DNA from: Rhabditoides inermis
Lineage: Eukaryota; Nematoda; Chromadorea; Rhabditida; Rhabditidae
Assembly (NCBI GenBank): GCA_963966185.1
Contig: CAWZYM010000010.1
Coordinates: forward strand, 580,001-644,000
DNA length: 64,000 bases
Direction of reading: 5' to 3'
The notes under the pieces were generated by a model. The model was not told the origin of the DNA. It ran no database searches and was given only the letters and a program-made list of their open reading frames with translations. Positions 42,297 to 53,985 of the stretch are shown piece by piece; the first letter of the stretch is position 1; each line of letters starts with the position of its first letter. The translations under genes and the position numbers were made by a program.

Positions 42297-43768
42297 ATGC
42301 CTCTCTACGAAGTTACACTAATCACTCGCTCATTGTCGAAGGTTTGTTAAAAAAAATTCTCGTTATGTTTGAACATGTGAATGTTAAAGTTATGTGAAAG
42401 AAAATGCAAACTATCTTTATTCAATGTAAAGTTCTTATGGATTAAAATTTTTAGGCGGATCTGATGAAGGCGCTCACTCGCGCGGGCAACACGCTGCTCG
42501 ACCACGGCGCTGTTATCGAGAAGGTGGGTGTTTTGACATTTGTCGTAATTTTATTATTCATTTTCGTTATGGTAATGCATAGGTGGAGTCTCTCGGACAC
42601 CGAGATCTGCCGTACAAGCGCCTCGCGAAGCAGACCAACGAGCCCATCTACGCGTCCAAGTGAGTATCTCAATTTTCCAATTAACGGTGCCAAAATAGTT
42701 TCAATAAAGTGTGACAGACATGTGAACAGGAGATTTTTTATCAATTCAAATTGGTCACGTTTTGAACGTCAATCACTCTTTGTTGCACAATTCATTCTGA
42801 AACGTAACTTACCGAACCATGTCCAAATGAAATCATTGTAACACTTTTCCTCAGTTGAAGGTACAAACCAGCCATATTTGCTGAGAAGTATTTTTAAGTT
42901 GTACAAACGTGTCTTCATATTCATATTTTCAGCTACTTCCTCTTCCGCACGCACATGTCGACTGAGGCGAAGAAGACGACCAAGTCCATCTTCAGGCACG
43001 ACCTCGACACGGTAGTTATTGATTTTTCAAATCATTTTCCTACATTCTTGGTTCTAATCACTTCATCATCTTTGTGTTATTTGTTTGAGAAACTATGGAA
43101 CTTTTGCGACAATTGGTTATCTTGTTCGCTCTGCTCCTACTCCTTTTTCTTCATTAGATGTTTTTTGTTTTGAAAACCTGATTTTGTAGGTGCACGTGGA
43201 CGTGGTGCCGCTGGAGTCGCAGGTGAAGCTGCCCGAGTGCAACCTCGAAGAGATCCTCAAGCCGCCCGCCGAGCGGCAGTCTGTCAAGGTACGCGTGTGT
43301 GTCTTTCTACTTCTTTTTCTTCTTTTAACCATATTCTTTAAACATCTTCTTCTTCTTCTTTTCAAACGTTTCCGCAAAAGTTCCCCACATTCGTGATCTC
43401 TTTTTTTGGTAATGAATGAGTTTTTGGTGGTAATCTTTTTTATAATCAGTGTAATCTGTAGAATCTACAGATGCATTTGGATGGGGTTGTGTTTTCTTGT
43501 TCAGTTGTCTATTACGACGATGTATGTACTATGTTGTACGCGCTAGCAATGCACTTTGCGCGTGTGCATTGCGTACAAGTGCATAGTTTAATTGAGTCAA
43601 AGCTTTGTGGCCGTTTCATTGCCCTGTTGTAACGGACGTGGATACTTGCAGGACCTGCGCGAGAACCAGAAGATGGGTCACTTTACGCGTCAGATGATCT
43701 TCAAGAGGACGGAGAAGGAGTGGAAGAGCATCCCCAAGAGCTATCCGATCGCGCCGCCGCGTCCCTAG
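42297..43768 (+). CDS. mrps-6: Mitochondrial small-subunit ribosomal protein bS6m (MRPS6)
   Basis: Six exons in phase (42297-42341, 42455-42523, 42583-42659, 42933-43011, 43190-43288, 43652-43768) give 161 residues. MPLYEVTLITRSLSKADLMK and LDHGAVIEKVESLGHRDLPY match the MRPS6 pattern MPRYELALI...[31 protein letters not shown] corresponds to its GGYFLVDF strand. The protein binds rRNA in the small mitoribosomal subunit. ATTCAG lies directly before the ATG. The C-terminal 70 residues extend beyond the bacterial S6 core, as usual in nematode proteins. Confidence 0.9.
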
Positions 43769-44213
43769 GCACTCTCTCTCTCTCTCTCTCTCTCTCACCG
43801 TTCTTATCTCTCTCGCCCCGCCCCGCCCCCATTTTATTGAAATGCACTTTGAGCGCGTTATCGGCGCTGCTCTGCGCGTCAGTGTATATAGTAGTGTTTC
43901 GTAGGGTTAGTTTTGTTATTTCCTTGTTGAGCGACTATAAAGGTTTATCGAATCGTCGTTTATCGCGTGTTCTTTGTGCAGTGCACTATATCCGGTCGCC
44001 CCAGCCACCGTCTCATATCTCGTCTTTGCGCTGTAATGTTGGACTTGGACTGTGCGATGTGTGCGTGAGCGCACGTTGAGATTGAATTGAGGCTACCATT
44101 TACTGGTCAGCTCGCACGTGCTGCCTTTAATCTGCCAGATTGTCTTTATGCCGAAGCCCCATTGATTTTCGTCTTGCGTGTTGGCCGCCCCTGCAGTGTG
44201 GTGGTTTAGGAGT
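43769..44213. other. Intergenic region between mrps-6 and OPRT
   Basis: A CT run at 43771-43797 follows the MRPS6 stop. No clear AATAAA was seen. CTGCAG at 44191-44196 could serve as an acceptor before the OPRT ATG. Confidence 0.4.
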
Positions 44214-46403
44214 ATGGGTCCGTCTGCCGCCTCTGCCGCCGTGGCCGTGTCGTCGTCGTCGGAGATCACGGAGCAGCAGCTCTTCCACGCGCTCGACCAA
44301 CAGAAGGTACTTTCAAGGCCGTCAAAATATTCTGGATGCGAAACACTTTGAATGTGGGATGTGGCTCTAATGAGAGCGTATTGTGAGAAGTGAAGGGAGA
44401 TTAATGTGATGTGTCAGGTATTCCGTCTGGGCGAGTTCTACCTCAAGTCTGGCCAGATGACGCCCATCTACATCGACCTCCGCCAGATCATCTCCCACCC
44501 CGTCACGCTGGTGCGTTTCGATGTTTCTGACTTCTGCACTTCTGCTTTATGGACGTCACGTTATACTGCTTCGGACCAATTTTCATACTTGTTATGTGTT
44601 CCGCAAGCAAATTTAGAGAATCTTTGTCACAAGTTGTAGGAGTTACTTCACTTGTCTTTAGTATTGGGGTTGAAATTGGAAAGTGATGTCATGCGTCTAG
44701 TTTTACCCTACCAGTCATGTGTAGATGAGATGTGCAGATGTGATGTCACTTCATTACGTCTATTTTTGAAATATCGATCGCAGAACTATTGGGCGACATG
44801 GTTGGTATCTTAAATGTCGTATGATAACGATAAGCGTGTGACGTCACCCTTGGGATGCGAAGATCTTTGTCTAGCGCGGTCAGCCATCTTCGAATTCGTT
44901 CAAGTTTCATGGACACTGACATACGCGCATCGCTTATCACTTATCACTTTAATTGCGTGGGTCAATGTGTCTGGGGTCTGCGCGGGCTTGTTCGCTGAAA
45001 AGCGCTGTGGTCTGTGCAGATATGGCCAGTGAGAGAAGGTGCAAAGTGAACTCGGCATGCTGCACAACTGGTTATCGCCTGATGATGAAATAGGAAAGCA
45101 ATACTTGTGTGTTTCTAATGAACATGAAATAATGAGGTGGCCATCACCATTGACTTATAGGTAAACAATGTGTTTCAATGTTTCTGTTTGCAGCGTCTGA
45201 CGGCACAGTATCTGGTGCAGATTATCCGCGCCAAGAACCTCGAGTTTGACTACATTGTCGGAGTGCCCTACGCTGCTCTGCCCCTCGCCACGGTAGGAAG
45301 GGAGAAGAGGGAGGGAGAGAGAGGAGATTGAGAGGAGAAGGGAGGAGAGAGAGAGAGGGGGAGAGAGATAGTGAGAGAGAGAAATAGTGAGTGAGTGAGT
45401 GAGAGAGAGAGAGAGAGAGAGAGAGGAAGAGAGATGTTCAGCTCGTGTGCGACATCATGAACGTGCCGATGCTGATGAAGCGCAAGGAGGCCAAGAGCTA
45501 CGGCACCAAAAAGCTCATCGAGGTTTGTTAGAAGGTTTTTTTTCTTTTCCAATGAAGGCTTTTCAGTTCTGTTAGATATCAGATTTCATATGTCATTTCA
45601 AACACATGATCTGAATTCTTCCGTGCTTGGCGAGTGATAGGCATAGGACTGCAAGCGAGATATGAAAAGTTGTGGAATATGGTTTGTGGAAAGTCGGTTC
45701 ACGCAGAGGTGTGGACATGGTTCATAAATTATGTGCTATTCGGGGCCAAGTTGGATTTCAGCCGCTCCTCCCAACTTTCAATTTTCAAAATGATCAAGCA
45801 AGTCTTTATTTTTCATGGTTGCAGGGTGCAGGGCAGCAGGGTAGTTGATAGATTGCAAGAATGGTGTGTAGAATCGTGGATTGTCCTTTCAAATGGAGGT
45901 GTGGATGGGGGTGTGGATTTCAGCCCGAAATTTCAGGGTGTGTACACGACACCCGGCAGGTGTCTGCTGATCGAGGATGTGGTCGTGTCGGGGGAGTCGA
46001 TCGGAGAAACGGCGGTAGCCCTGAGGGAGGAGGGACTGGAGGTGAGGGGGGGGAGAGGGACTAGATGTGGGGGGACGAGAGAGAGAGAGAGAGAGACGGC
46101 CGTCGCGCTGAGGGAGGAGGGAATGGAGGTGAGGGGGGAGGGGAGGGAGAGAGAGAGGGAGAGATGGTCTCTAGGTGACGGACGCGGTGGCGGTGCTGGA
46201 CCGCCAGCAGGGAGCGACGTCCGGCCTCGCCAAGCTCGACGTCAACTTCCACAGGTGAGGTGTCGGAGTTATTGATTGATTTATTGGTTGCCCTGTCCAG
46301 TGCTCTGACGATGGAGAAGATTCTGGACGGCATGATTTCCGTGGGCGAGCTGGAGGCGTCGAAGAAGCAGGAGATTGCCGATGTGCTCAACATTGTCTTC
46401 TGA
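44214..46403 (+). CDS. Orotate phosphoribosyltransferase, stand-alone
   Basis: Seven exons in phase give 217 residues: 44214-44306, 44418-44510, 45194-45292, 45442-45522, 45937-46041, 46175-46254, 46301-46403. Motifs: [49 protein letters not shown] and the PRPP-binding loop [18 protein letters not shown]. The enzyme converts orotate and PRPP to OMP in pyrimidine synthesis. Length and C-terminus ([12 protein letters not shown]) show that the OMP decarboxylase half of animal UMP synthase is absent. A second, slightly altered copy of the exon 5 end lies in the next intron (46098-46130). AATAAA is at 46699-46704. Confidence 0.92.
46098..46130 (+). repeat. Duplicated end of OPRT exon 5 inside the next intron
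   Basis: Encodes [11 protein letters not shown] and keeps the GTGAGGGG donor, like the real exon end [19 protein letters not shown] at 46009-46041. A GA run supplies AG before it. The segment is 33 nt in phase 0 and could act as a cassette exon. Confidence 0.6.
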
Positions 46404-46819
46404 TCCAGAACACCAGAAGTATACCGGTAATCGCGGTGGGACCCCGGAGTGATTTGAATTGATAGTTGCGGCGTTGGGCGATTAGATGTTTCTTGATTAC
46501 ATATCTTGTCCGATACCGATTGGAGTGTGTGCCTTTGTTTACGTTTTGATATCGTCGTCTCTCTCGGGACTAGTTGTTGCATAGATGTTACCTGTGAAAC
46601 GTTGATTATATTTTGTTCACTGAAATACATTATCTTATCCAGTGATCGTGGCTGTTGATAGATTTTTTAGGAAAGCGATTATGAAAGATTTCTGATGAAA
46701 TAAAAGTTTCTTGGTGAAGTGAGACGTGTCGAATTTGGAATTATGTCGATAAAATGGTTTGCAACCTATTCACATTATTTTGATTTGTTGTGTTTATTTT
46801 GTATATTTGATTGTACAGT
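46404..46819 (+). other. Intercistronic region OPRT to THOC3
   Basis: AATAAA at 46699-46704 is followed about 110 nt later by TGTACAG and an ATG, on the same strand. This is operon-like spacing. Confidence 0.45.
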
Positions 46820-47900
46820 ATGACGGCTCGGGAGAGTGAAAAGGACAAGACGAAGAGGTTTTCGGACCGGAAATACGCGGAGGAGTTTTTCAGCCGGAAC
46901 AAGAGGGTGAAGCCCTATGATGTGCAGGTTAGGGGAGGGGAGAGAGAGAGAGAGGAGGGAATGATATAGATAGGGAGAGGGGAGGAGGCAGAGAGAAGGA
47001 GAAAGAGAACTGACTGAGGGAGGGAGAGAGAGGAGGAGGGAATGATATAGATAGGGAGAGGCGGAAGCAGACAGGGCTCTATAGAGAGAATGAGGGAGAT
47101 CAAGAGAGAGAGAGATGCTTCAGGTGAGTCGCGTGCACAGTCTGTCGTGGAACTGCGACGGCACGCGGATCGCGTGCGGCTCGCAGGACCGGAAGATTGC
47201 CATCGGCGCCGTCGACAACGGCTACCGAGTGAGCAAGGCGAACATGCTCAGCGGACACACGGACAATGTCGACGAGGTGGGGGAGAGGTGTTTTTGTGGG
47301 TGCTGTTGAGCAAGAATAACAGGGACATGTTACATGTAGGTCTATCGAATGAACATCAAGAAGTGCTGTTGAGGTGTCGTTCCACCGCACCAACCCGCAC
47401 GTGGTGGCGTCGGCGTCGGCGGATCGCACGATCCGCGTGTGGGACATCCGCGCCGCCCACAACAACAACAAGCTCAAGACGGCCGGTGGGCGAAATAGTT
47501 TCAGTTATTGGCAACTCATAGTCTCTGAAAATCTTCGATGTCGGCCAGAGTTAGTCTCATCCATAATCACGTTTTCTTGAACATGAGGTACACGCATAAG
47601 AGGTCTGAGATCTGGGAGATTCTGGTATACGTGAGTTATTCAGCCGCGAACATGAACGTCGGGTGGTCGGCGTGCGGCAACTATGTCGTGTACGGAGACA
47701 GCTCGGACAGACTGGTGCTCGTGGATGCCAGGGTGTTCAAGCCGGTCAAGGTGGGGGGGGGGGGGAGAGGGAGGGAGAGAGGAGAGGGAGAGGGGGATGG
47801 AGAGAGAGGGAGGGAGAGAAAGGGGGGAGAGAGAGGAGAAAGGGGAGAGAGAGAGGGGGGAGGGGATGGAGAGACAGGAGGGAGAGAGGGGGAGTGGAGA

Positions 47901-47949
<49 letters not shown>

Positions 47950-49842
47950 GAGGCTTGCAGGAGTACCAGTTCAAGACGGAGAAGAACGAGTTCCGCTGCA
48001 GCCCCGACGGCAAGTACATCTACGTCACGACGCTGGGGGGAAAGGTGGAGGTGGTCAAGTGAGTGGGGGAAAGGATTCGGAGAGGTTTACTGAATGGAAA
48101 GTATCAAGTATACCGTTACCGTATGTCCAAGATGTGAGTAGGCTAACGTCTCGAGCATGAAGGATTGGAAGGTGTAGTTACCTAGTTACCATCTTTGTGC
48201 TTGCAGCGCGTCGGATCTGACCGCGGAGCGCACGGTGCAGGCGCACTCTAGCCAGGCCACTTGTACAACTATCGCGGTGAGTGGGGAGGGAGGGGGAGGA
48301 AGGGGATGGGAGAGTCCGCATGCGCCACTCTGGCAGAGTGAGCAGAGTGATAGTGGTATATATATATATATACTTAGTAGATCATATGAAAGCGGAGTCC
48401 GCTCAGAGCACAGAGCAGTGTTCGAGTTGCAAACCGGGTAGATCAAGGTGGTTTGACTCACAGGTTATATATGTATCTACATGTCGGTCAGTACATCGTA
48501 TTCGAGATGCAAGCTAGATATATGAAAGTACTATTGCTCTGGTTTATGTAAATAATTTATACGGGACAACTCGTGCAAAATAAATACAAAAAACGCACAA
48601 ACATGACAAGATAGGAAAAGAATACAACACAAGTACAGCCTGCGCCAGAGCGATAGTTTTCGATCTACCTCGCTTGCAGTTCGAAATACGGTGCCATAAC
48701 CGTTTGCCTCTCTTGTTTTGCGCGCCATTGCCGAGAGCTGACTCTCCGTCTTCCTCTGCTCTACCCCACCGCGCGCAACTTATTGCGAGCACAGAACTAT
48801 ATGTGTGTAGATGTCGTCGGACGGCGGTCGGGTGGCGGTGGGCGCGAATGACGCGATCGTCACGCTGTGGGACACGGAGGACATGATATGCGAGAGCACG
48901 GTGGATAGGTGGGGGATCTGTCTCTGTCTCTGTATCTGTATCTGTATCTGTATCTGTATCTGTATCTGTATCTGTATCTGTATCTGTATCTGTATCTGTA
49001 TCTGTATCTGTATCTGTATCTGTCTCTGTCTCTGTCTCTGTCTCTGTCTCTGTTTCTGTCTCTATGTCTCTGTCTCACTCACACACACTATCGTTCCTCT
49101 TTCACTGGAAGAAAGCGGAATGTCAGATGAGCCTGCGATATTGCGAGGACATGTGATGACTGTGGACTATTCCATTCTCTTTTCAGGATGGACTACCCCA
49201 TCCGCTCCATCTCATTCTCGGCCGACGGCAACCTGGTGGCTATCGGCAGCGAAGACTACTTTGTCGACATTGCGTGGGTGGAGGACGGACAGAGGTGGGC
49301 GGAGTCAAGGGGGGCGTGATCTTTAGGCTCGCAACTTATCTCATCGTTGTCGTCTAATCGTAGTCTAGCCACCCTAATGTCTCTCGTGAAAAGAGTGGAA
49401 CTCTTTTGCTGGCCCACTATTGTTCATCCGATAAAGGTTGTGGTGCTCGGAGTAGGTAGCGCGGTCAGTCTCTTTGGAACCCTAACCGACGTTAATAGTT
49501 TGAAGACACTATATAGCCTGCGCCAGAACGATAGTTTTCGATCTACCTCGCTTGCAGTTCGAAATACGGTGCTATAACCGTCTGACTCTTGTTTTGCGCG
49601 CTATTGCCTGAAAGCTGACTCTCCGCCTTTCTCTGATCTACCGCACTGCAAGCATCTCATTGCGAGCATAGAACTATATATTTGCTTGCAGGGTGGTGGA
49701 GGTGCGCACCGACTCGGAGACGTTCTCGGTGGCGTGGCACCCGCGACAGGCGATTCTCGCGTATGCTGTCTCCGCGCAGGAGAGAGGAAGGGATGCGAAC
49801 CACTCGCTGCGGCTCTTTGGCTTCCACTCGGAGAGGGAGTAG
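46820..49842 (+). CDS. THO complex subunit 3 (THOC3/TEX1), WD40 protein
   Basis: About nine exons from MTARESEKDKTKRFSDRKYA to FGFHSERE-stop (TAG 49840-49842). WD40 blades are visible: VHSLSWNCDGTRIACGSQDR, LSGHTDNVDE, ASASADRTIRVWDIRAAH, NMNVGWSACGNYVVYGDSSD, GANDAIVTLWDTEDMICEST, MDYPIRSISFSADGNLVAIG and FSVAWHPRQAILAYAV. These match THOC3 in order, including the DWPVRTLSFS-like and TFTVAWHP blocks. THO couples transcription to mRNA export in the nucleus. Introns contain the 170-bp repeat twice and a TCTGTA hexamer run. It probably follows OPRT in an operon. Confidence 0.88.
48634..48804 (+). repeat. Dispersed 170-bp repeat, copy 2
   Basis: In a THOC3 intron, same orientation as the gene, ending just before the exon at about 48811. 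Closely matches copies at 6301 and 49511. Confidence 0.7.
48915..49070 (+). repeat. (TCTGTA)n / (TCTGTC)n hexamer microsatellite
   Basis: About 15 TCTGTA units followed by TCTGTC units in a THOC3 intron. Confidence 0.9.
49511..49682 (+). repeat. Dispersed 170-bp repeat, copy 3
   Basis: In the last THOC3 intron, 5-10 bp before its acceptor, ending AGAACTATATAT. Same family as the copies at 6301 and 48634. Confidence 0.7.
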
Positions 49843-50781
49843 GCGGTTTGAATGTTTCGGTGGAGGTGGATGTGTTGTTATTTATGTTTGTAACTTTGGT
49901 GATCTCTTGGAATGATAAATATTATTTCACAATGGGGGAAAGTTCGGTTTTGCACAATTTTTCGACAGAGGCGGTGCATAATACGGTAGCTGGACCTGGC
50001 AGTCGGACTAGTTGAATAATTTTGTACAAACAAAATGAGCGAGGGGCGAACCTGCGACCTGGAGCGCGAGAGCTCTAACTGACAGGACACAAGGAATCTA
50101 TTAAAGGGAGTGTACACTCTGAATTTCGAGGTTGAGTTAGCACCGGGATATGAAATTATGAGGAAAATGATGCACTTTTGTCAATACAACTATGTGTCGA
50201 AGATACCTAATAGTCGATGAAAAATTCTGTTGAACATTGAAAATTGGCACCAATTTTTGCGTTTTGACACATTTTGCGCTCAATTTTCATCTATTTGCAG
50301 GCATTTTCAGAAAACAGTTGTGTTGACAAAAATACATAGTTTTCATCATATTTTCACATCCCGGTGCTAGCTCCCCTTCGAAATTCAGAGTGTATACTCC
50401 TTTTAAATAACGAGCAATGTTCACCAGTGAGTAGGACACTATACATAGTGAGCACGAGTTCATGTTCACGAAAGACATTAGGGCGGTGCGTTGAGTTCAG
50501 GATTTATCTGACTCGAGGAAAACACACACAAATACGTGTAGTACAGCGTATTCTATTAACTTGTTTTTTCGTAGGCTAATCGGAATGATCCGCATCACTG
50601 CATTGCAGAACTCATCGCCGGAGCGGTAAATAATTCATACACTATCTCACTATCAGCTGCAGCGAATATCAATTGAGTGTCACCTGTCGAGAAGTAAGTG
50701 AAGCAGGTAGAGAGCAGTCGTCTCTCCCTATCCTCTCTCCTGCCTTCCAACACGTCCCTATCCCACGCGCAGGAACTGTAC
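49843..50781. other. Intergenic region with a MITE
   Basis: Besides the element at 50101-50407, no gene is supported. A possible exon fragment near 50590-50625 could not be joined in phase to the receptor. Confidence 0.5.
50101..50407. mobile_element. MITE with roughly 80-100 bp inverted ends
   Basis: The left end TTAAAGGGAGTGTACACTCT is the imperfect inverse of the right end (AGAGTGTATACTCCTTTTAA). The similarity extends inward past GCACCGGGATATGAAA / the TTTCACATCCCGGTGC inverse. It lacks any coding capacity. TTAA at both edges may be the target duplication or part of the ends. Confidence 0.65.
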
Positions 50782-51832
50782 ATGCCAAATAAGGACGTAT
50801 TGCGGTATGTCTACAATGTGCTTGGCTGTCTCAATATTGTGACGAGCGGCGTGGCTTTTTCCGTGATGCTCGTCACTAAACCAAAGTACGCGTACTTTGT
50901 GTATGCTCTCAACGTGCAGGTACGTTAGCCATACGTTGCATACCGTATGCGTTATCAGATCTGGGTGACTATCAGCAGCGTATCGTTTTCGTTGTTCTTC
51001 ATGGTGTATTCCGTCGACTTCTACTTCTACGTCTCCCAGGGTCTATTCAGCGTTCCGCGTTTTCCGGCTAGAATACAATTCGTTAGTGAAACGTGGTAGA
51101 AATGAAACGATCGTGGTTTTAGGCGGTGTCTCTGTTTCTACTTACTATGATGTGCTATTCGATCTTTGCGGGGATATTCTATCAGGTATCACAAAGTTCA
51201 CAGGACAAAAATGTCGATAATTCGTTTCACGATCAGCACCAGTCACTGATTCCCCCTTCCTCGTTGCTCAAGTTCAATCGCCACGTTTACGTTTCATTTC
51301 TATTCGCAATAAACGGAATACCTATTGTGCTCACCGTTCTGATGTACAATGCTATTGAGTCTACTCGATTTGGTGAAGCTATTCTGGAAGACGTGAGTAC
51401 AGCGGTTCAATGCTTCAAAATAGCATGATCAACGATTGAAGTCCGATTAAAAAAGTTTATAAACCAATAAAATAATATGGAGTTTGAGAAGCTGTCGCGA
51501 AACTGGACGGAACAGATGGCGTGCTATCAGGCCATCTATCTCAATTACCCGGCCGTAATCCTCATTAAATACGACAAGTTCCACATTGGCTTGTTTTTGA
51601 TCAACGTGAGTGCGAGTTTCCCCCCCCCTCTCTCTCTCTCTCTCTCTTTTCTCCATCTCACAGGGCCTTCTAGTTCTTCGTTGCCTTCATCGGATGCTGT
51701 CTGGTGGTGACGTCCGTTCTCGGGGCGGCGATGATCGGCCACATCTTTCTCATCCTGCACCGCAACGAGGCTCGCATGCGCTCCACCAGACAAAGAGCGC
51801 AGAGCGAGTGGGCGTACACTCTGGTGCTGCAG
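50782..51832 (+). pseudogene. Str/Srh-type chemoreceptor, truncated
   Basis: Exons 50782-50919, 50959-51081, 51123-51392, 51483-51605 and 51674-51832 are all in phase 0 and encode 271 residues: MPNKDVLRYVYNVLGCLNIV, then TM segments such as IWVTISSVSFSLFFMVY, LLTMMCYSIFAGIFY, VSFLFAINGIPIVLTVLMY and FFVAFIGCCLVVTSVLG, ending in the basic loop MRSTRQRAQSEWAYTLVLQ. This fits TM1-5 and the third inner loop of nematode 7TM chemoreceptors. An RTE-like retrotransposon follows immediately, and TM6-7 are not found, so the receptor should be non-functional. The acceptor at 51481-51482 is weak. Family assignment within the Str superfamily is uncertain. Confidence 0.6.
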
Positions 51833-51849
51833 GTAGGACAGACAATCAT

Positions 51850-53982
51850 CGCGCAATAGAGTATTAGCAAAGAAAAAAGGCGAAGATCAAGTGATTTCGA
51901 GTCCTGACATCCTACCACTTGAGCCTTCCATCAACCCGGAGTCTCATCAACTCATAAGAGTCGACGCAGATTTGCTGTGTCCGAAAGGCGTGCGCAGTCT
52001 CTTCGGAAACCGTTTCCGGAGTGCGCGCGGACTACCGAGGGATAGTGGAGAAGAATCTGCAGGAGAGGCAGAAGAAAGGAGAGACAGATGCTGACTCGTG
52101 GACGGCTGCAGTTCAGCAGGCAGCCAAGGAGGCGATTCCAACTCTGAAGGTGGAGAAGAAGCACGATGGAGCGTCAGTGAAGGAATCCTTGTGCTACGCG
52201 AGCATGCTGCTGGCGAAGCAGAGAGGAAAGCTGAAGGCCTACCGTCAACTCAAGGCGGAGCTGCGGAGGATTCGGAAGGAGCAGTGGGAGGAGGAATGGA
52301 TGAGGAGGAGCAAGGAGTTCGAGGACGCTTGGGAAAGGCAGGATGCCCGCACGGCATTCTCCCTGCTGAAGCGGTACAGCGGGAAGTGGAGCAGGACGAC
52401 GCCCGTCATCTCTGACGGCGTGTCACTCGTCACCGGGGAAGCAGCGTGTGCGGTGTGGGCTGGTCACTTCGACCGCCTACTCAACCAGCCGTGCCCGTCT
52501 GCTCCCGCCCTGCCACATACCGCCCGTTCTGACTACAACTGCAGGACGGAGCCGCCAACCATGGAGGAGCTGCTTGTGTGCATGAAGAAGCTGAAGAATG
52601 GGAAGGCTGCCGGAGACGACGACCTCACTCCGGAGATGATGAAGGCTCTGCCCGCCTTTGGGATCCGTGAGCTGCATCGGCTGATCGTCAACATCTGGGA
52701 GAGGAAGGAGGTGCCTGACTCGTGGAGAAACGCCATCATCGTCCCGTTGCTGAAGAAGGGCAGCCCCACCGACCCAGCCAACTACCGTGGTATCTCATTG
52801 ATCCGCGTGTGCTACAAGCTGGTGGAGCGTCTGCTGCTACTTCGCATTGTGGAGCACCGCGAGAAGACCGCCCGAGACGAGCAGCACGGATTCCGCCCAG
52901 GAAGGTCTACCATCGACGCCGTCTTCTCTCTGAGACGGATCGTCGATCTGCGTGCCCGATTCAAGAAGCCGACTCACATCATCTTTGTCGACTTCCGGGC
53001 AGCATTCCACAGTCCCGATCGAGACCGCCTCTTCGATGCGGTGCGCGCCGACGGAGTACCAGCCCCGCTAGTCGACATTCTACGAGACCTGTACAGCCGT
53101 ACTACTGCCGCTGTCAGCACTCCTTGCGGAATCACGCAGCAGTTCGCCGTCCGGACTGGAGTGCGCCAAGGATCCGTCTGCGGCCCGCTTCTGTTCAACT
53201 ATGTCATCGACGACGTGATGCGACGTGTTGTGGAGGAGTGTGGAGAAGGAGTGGAGCTGCACCCGACAGGACGGAAAGTCACCGACCTCGACTATGCTCC
53301 GCGTTCAATTCGCTGGAAAAGGTTTTGTGGAGATCGAGCGTCGCCAATCACGTCAAGCTGCGGATCTACCTCACCGCCATCCGACCTGCGATGCTCTACG
53401 GATCCGGTACTTGGGCTCTCAATAAGAAGCTCGAGGAGAAGCTGGATACGGCGGAACGCAAATTTTTGCGCCGGATGTTAGGCTACTTCTACCCAAACCG
53501 TTGCCACAACTCGCAGTTGTATCGGGATGTAAACAACATTTACTCCCGTCTCCTGCGCAAAAAGTCCAAGCTGCCCACCCCCTCGCGGCAAGTGGCGGCA
53601 ACGAGAGTTCGTCTCTTGGGACACGTGCTGCGACGAGAAGACCATCGGATTGTGAAGCAAGCTGCGCTCACACTACCGCCGCCGGAGTGGAGAAGAGGCC
53701 CAGGAAGGAAACGCGCCACATGGGACGAGAAGCTGAAGGACGATGTCGGGCCCACGCCTGCCGTGCGCGCCAAGGTCACCTCGAGAGACACTTCGTTCCG
53801 CAGAGCTTGGAACACTCGCAACGGGCAGTGGATGGACGCTGTTATGGACATGGCACAAGACCGCGTCAAGTGGTCAGAACTGGTTCACGCGATGCTCGCC
53901 GGCTAAGGCGCTAAGGGGCGACAATGCTCCAGATGATCTACGGAGAATCGGCCGAGGAGTGAGTGAGTGAGTGAGTGAGTAT
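51850..53982 (+). mobile_element. RTE-like retrotransposon, 5'-truncated and internally deleted
   Basis: Contains RT domains but no endonuclease. It ends with a (GAGT)n tail at about 53959-53980, typical of RTE elements. It is inserted in or next to the chemoreceptor's third-loop intron, same strand. The 5' edge is not sharply defined. Confidence 0.75.
52021..53906 (+). pseudogene. RTE reverse transcriptase, catalytic site deleted
   Basis: Frame one (to about 53300) has GKAAGDDDLTPEMMKALP, NYRGISLIRVCYK, DEQHGFRPGRSTIDAVF, IIFVDFRAAFHSPDRDRLFD and GVRQGSVCGPLLFNYVID. It stops matching at TDLDYA, the start of the YADD catalytic box. The sequence then jumps, in another frame, to FNSLEKVLWRSSVANHVKLR, YGSGTWALNKK and a C-terminal domain ending VHAMLAG-stop at 53904-53906. 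The deletion therefore removes the second and third catalytic Asp region and shifts the frame. Confidence 0.8.
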
Positions 53983-53985
53983 GTG

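Noticed and set aside
52722..53290. Second plus-strand frame over the RTE reverse transcriptase
   Set aside because: It is a shadow of the RT frame up to the deletion; only the part after about 53300 is genuine coding remnant.
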